From contig PSRL01000067.1 of NCBI GenBank assembly GCA_003176035.1, positions 1-6,774 of the forward strand: 6,774 bases of DNA, read 5' to 3'. Under the pieces are notes generated by a model that was given only the letters and a program-made list of their open reading frames with translations, was not told where the DNA came from and did not search any database. The DNA is from Verrucomicrobiota bacterium (GTDB lineage: Bacteria; Verrucomicrobiota; Verrucomicrobiia; Chthoniobacterales; Xiphinematobacteraceae). How positions within the stretch are numbered: position 1 is the first letter of the stretch; each line of letters opens with the position of its first letter. Below are positions 6,356 through 6,774 of this stretch, piece after piece. Both the position numbers and the translations under genes were made by a program.

Positions 6356-6454
6356 CGTCGCTTTCGCGCTCGAGTCAAAAATTCCTGGCAACAATAGGTA
6401 ACTGTTTAATTAGCAAACTGTCTAGGCCTTCGTGAGTTTCTTTTTTCTGAGAGG

Positions 6455-6471
6455 AACGGACAAAGTCCGTT
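6455..6471. promoter_or_regulatory. Perfect 7-bp inverted repeat AACGGAC/GTCCGTT
   Basis: AACGGACAAAGTCCGTT forms perfect 7-bp arms around AAA. It ends 10 bp before the proposed -35 box of the right-edge gene. No T-run follows it, so a regulator binding site is more likely than a terminator. Confidence 0.4.
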
Positions 6472-6481
6472 GGAGCCGTGT

Positions 6482-6510
6482 TTGCAATAAAGTCTTTTTT
6501 GCGTTACAGA
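6482..6510 (+). promoter_or_regulatory. Candidate promoter of the right-edge exported protein gene
   Basis: TTGCAA (6482-6487) and TACAGA (6505-6510) are separated by 17 bp. Transcription would begin about 20 bases before the ATG at 6538. Confidence 0.45.
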
Positions 6511-6537
6511 TTTTTTGGAGTCTGACTTGGTTTTCTT

Positions 6538-6774
6538 ATGCAGCGCAGCAAGAAGTTTTGTGCCATCTATATTGTCCTTTTTTTTCTGTATGCTGCAATT
6601 GCAATTGGCGCATCGCTGAGTCCTGAGCAGAGGGCAGCAGCCGCTGAACCGGAAGGACTTTTCGTGCCCACAGCCGGAGAAATTTTTGCGGCGATCGACA
6701 ATCATTTGAAAGCTAACTGGTTTTCCATGAATCGGGACAATATTCCCGACACCAATACTCGGCCTCAAATTGCG
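6538..6774 (+). CDS. Exported or membrane-anchored protein, N-terminal part only (cut by right edge)
   Basis: An ATG at 6538 opens a frame of 79 codons with no stop to the window edge; an in-frame TGA at 6523 lies just upstream. The N-terminus is a basic MQRSKK followed by a hydrophobic segment of about 20 residues (7-27, FCAIYIVLFFLYAAIAIGA). It is therefore a Sec signal peptide or membrane anchor, with an Ala-rich possible cleavage zone around residues 33-36. The mature start, with GEIFAAIDNHLKANWFSMN and TNTRPQIA, resembles exported proteins of unknown function that I associate with Verrucomicrobiota, but I cannot name a family. A GGAG lies 17 bases before the ATG, too far for a normal Shine-Dalgarno sequence. 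The gene diverges from hrpB, with repeat element B between them. Confidence 0.75.
   Translation, partial: MQRSKKFCAIYIVLFFLYAAIAIGASLSPEQRAAAAEPEGLFVPTAGEIFAAIDNHLKANWFSMNRDNIPDTNTRPQIA

Larger units (their letters stand above)
6238..6424 (-). repeat. Dispersed repeat element B (inverted copy of A, 187 bp)
   Basis: It has an imperfect 32-bp terminal inverted repeat: 6238-6269 against the reverse complement of 6393-6424 match at about 24 of 32 positions, including TAGA, TTT and AGTTAC. Read on the minus strand, the interior repeats element A block by block. A and B are therefore two copies of one family in opposite orientation about 6 kb apart. Relative to the nearest downstream gene their orientation is the same: the end carrying TATTTAGTTAATAAA faces the SDR start from A and the hrpB start from B. 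No transposase or clear target duplication is seen. Confidence 0.85.

Noticed and set aside
6455..6471. Intrinsic terminator
   Set aside because: Perfect arms, but neither side has a following T-run in the proper direction and no gene ends there.
6406..6768. 120-codon minus-strand frame at the right end
   Set aside because: It is antisense to the exported-protein frame, which has a signal peptide, promoter and sensible start. The minus-strand product is rich in Cys, Lys, Arg and Ser with no recognisable domain.

Overview
The window looks like ordinary chromosome of a moderate-GC Gram-negative bacterium, most likely a member of the Verrucomicrobiota (Opitutae-like). That placement is inference. 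It rests on the subtype of the LacI-family regulator (non-consensus hinge after YRPNP), the N-terminal style of the exported protein at the right edge, weak or absent Shine-Dalgarno sequences at every start, and dispersed intergenic repeats of a kind I associate with that group. There is no transposase, phage gene, tRNA, rRNA or CRISPR array.

Layout, left to right: (1) the first 22 codons of a small CxxC zinc-ribbon-like protein, minus strand, running off the left edge (1-68); (2) a 469-bp intergenic region with a strong hairpin (158-205), repeat element A directly abutting it (206-388) and several short inverted repeats; (3) an SDR-family NAD(P)-dependent oxidoreductase, plus strand (538-1329); (4) a convergent intergenic gap occupied by a third, diverged repeat copy, C (1381-1541), and a 17-bp direct repeat that overlaps the 3' end of the next gene; (5) a LacI-family transcriptional regulator, minus strand (1565-2650); (6) a divergent, AT-rich promoter region with good sigma-70-like boxes for both flanking genes and two clean palindromes; (7) a 207-residue glycosyltransferase-like protein with a GGGFMCDYD (DxD-type) motif, plus strand (3037-3660); (8) hrpB, a DEAH-box ATP-dependent RNA helicase, minus strand (3677-6211), convergent with the previous gene at 16 bp; (9) repeat element B (6238-6424), inverted relative to A, containing the likely hrpB promoter; (10) the start of an exported or membrane-anchored protein, plus strand, running off the right edge (6538-6774).

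No operon is evident: strands alternate at every gene, so each gene probably has its own promoter. The genes do not form an obvious pathway. The lacI/glycosyltransferase divergent pair is the only place where a regulatory link is suggested.

The most interesting content is non-coding. Three copies of a roughly 160-187 bp element with imperfect terminal inverted repeats lie in three of the intergenic regions. Their sequences have diverged, but a central hairpin is kept in all three, with outer stem arms that differ in sequence yet still pair in B and C. This suggests a MITE/REP-like family with a selected secondary structure. The copy upstream of hrpB also adds an artefactual 61-codon in-frame extension to that gene.
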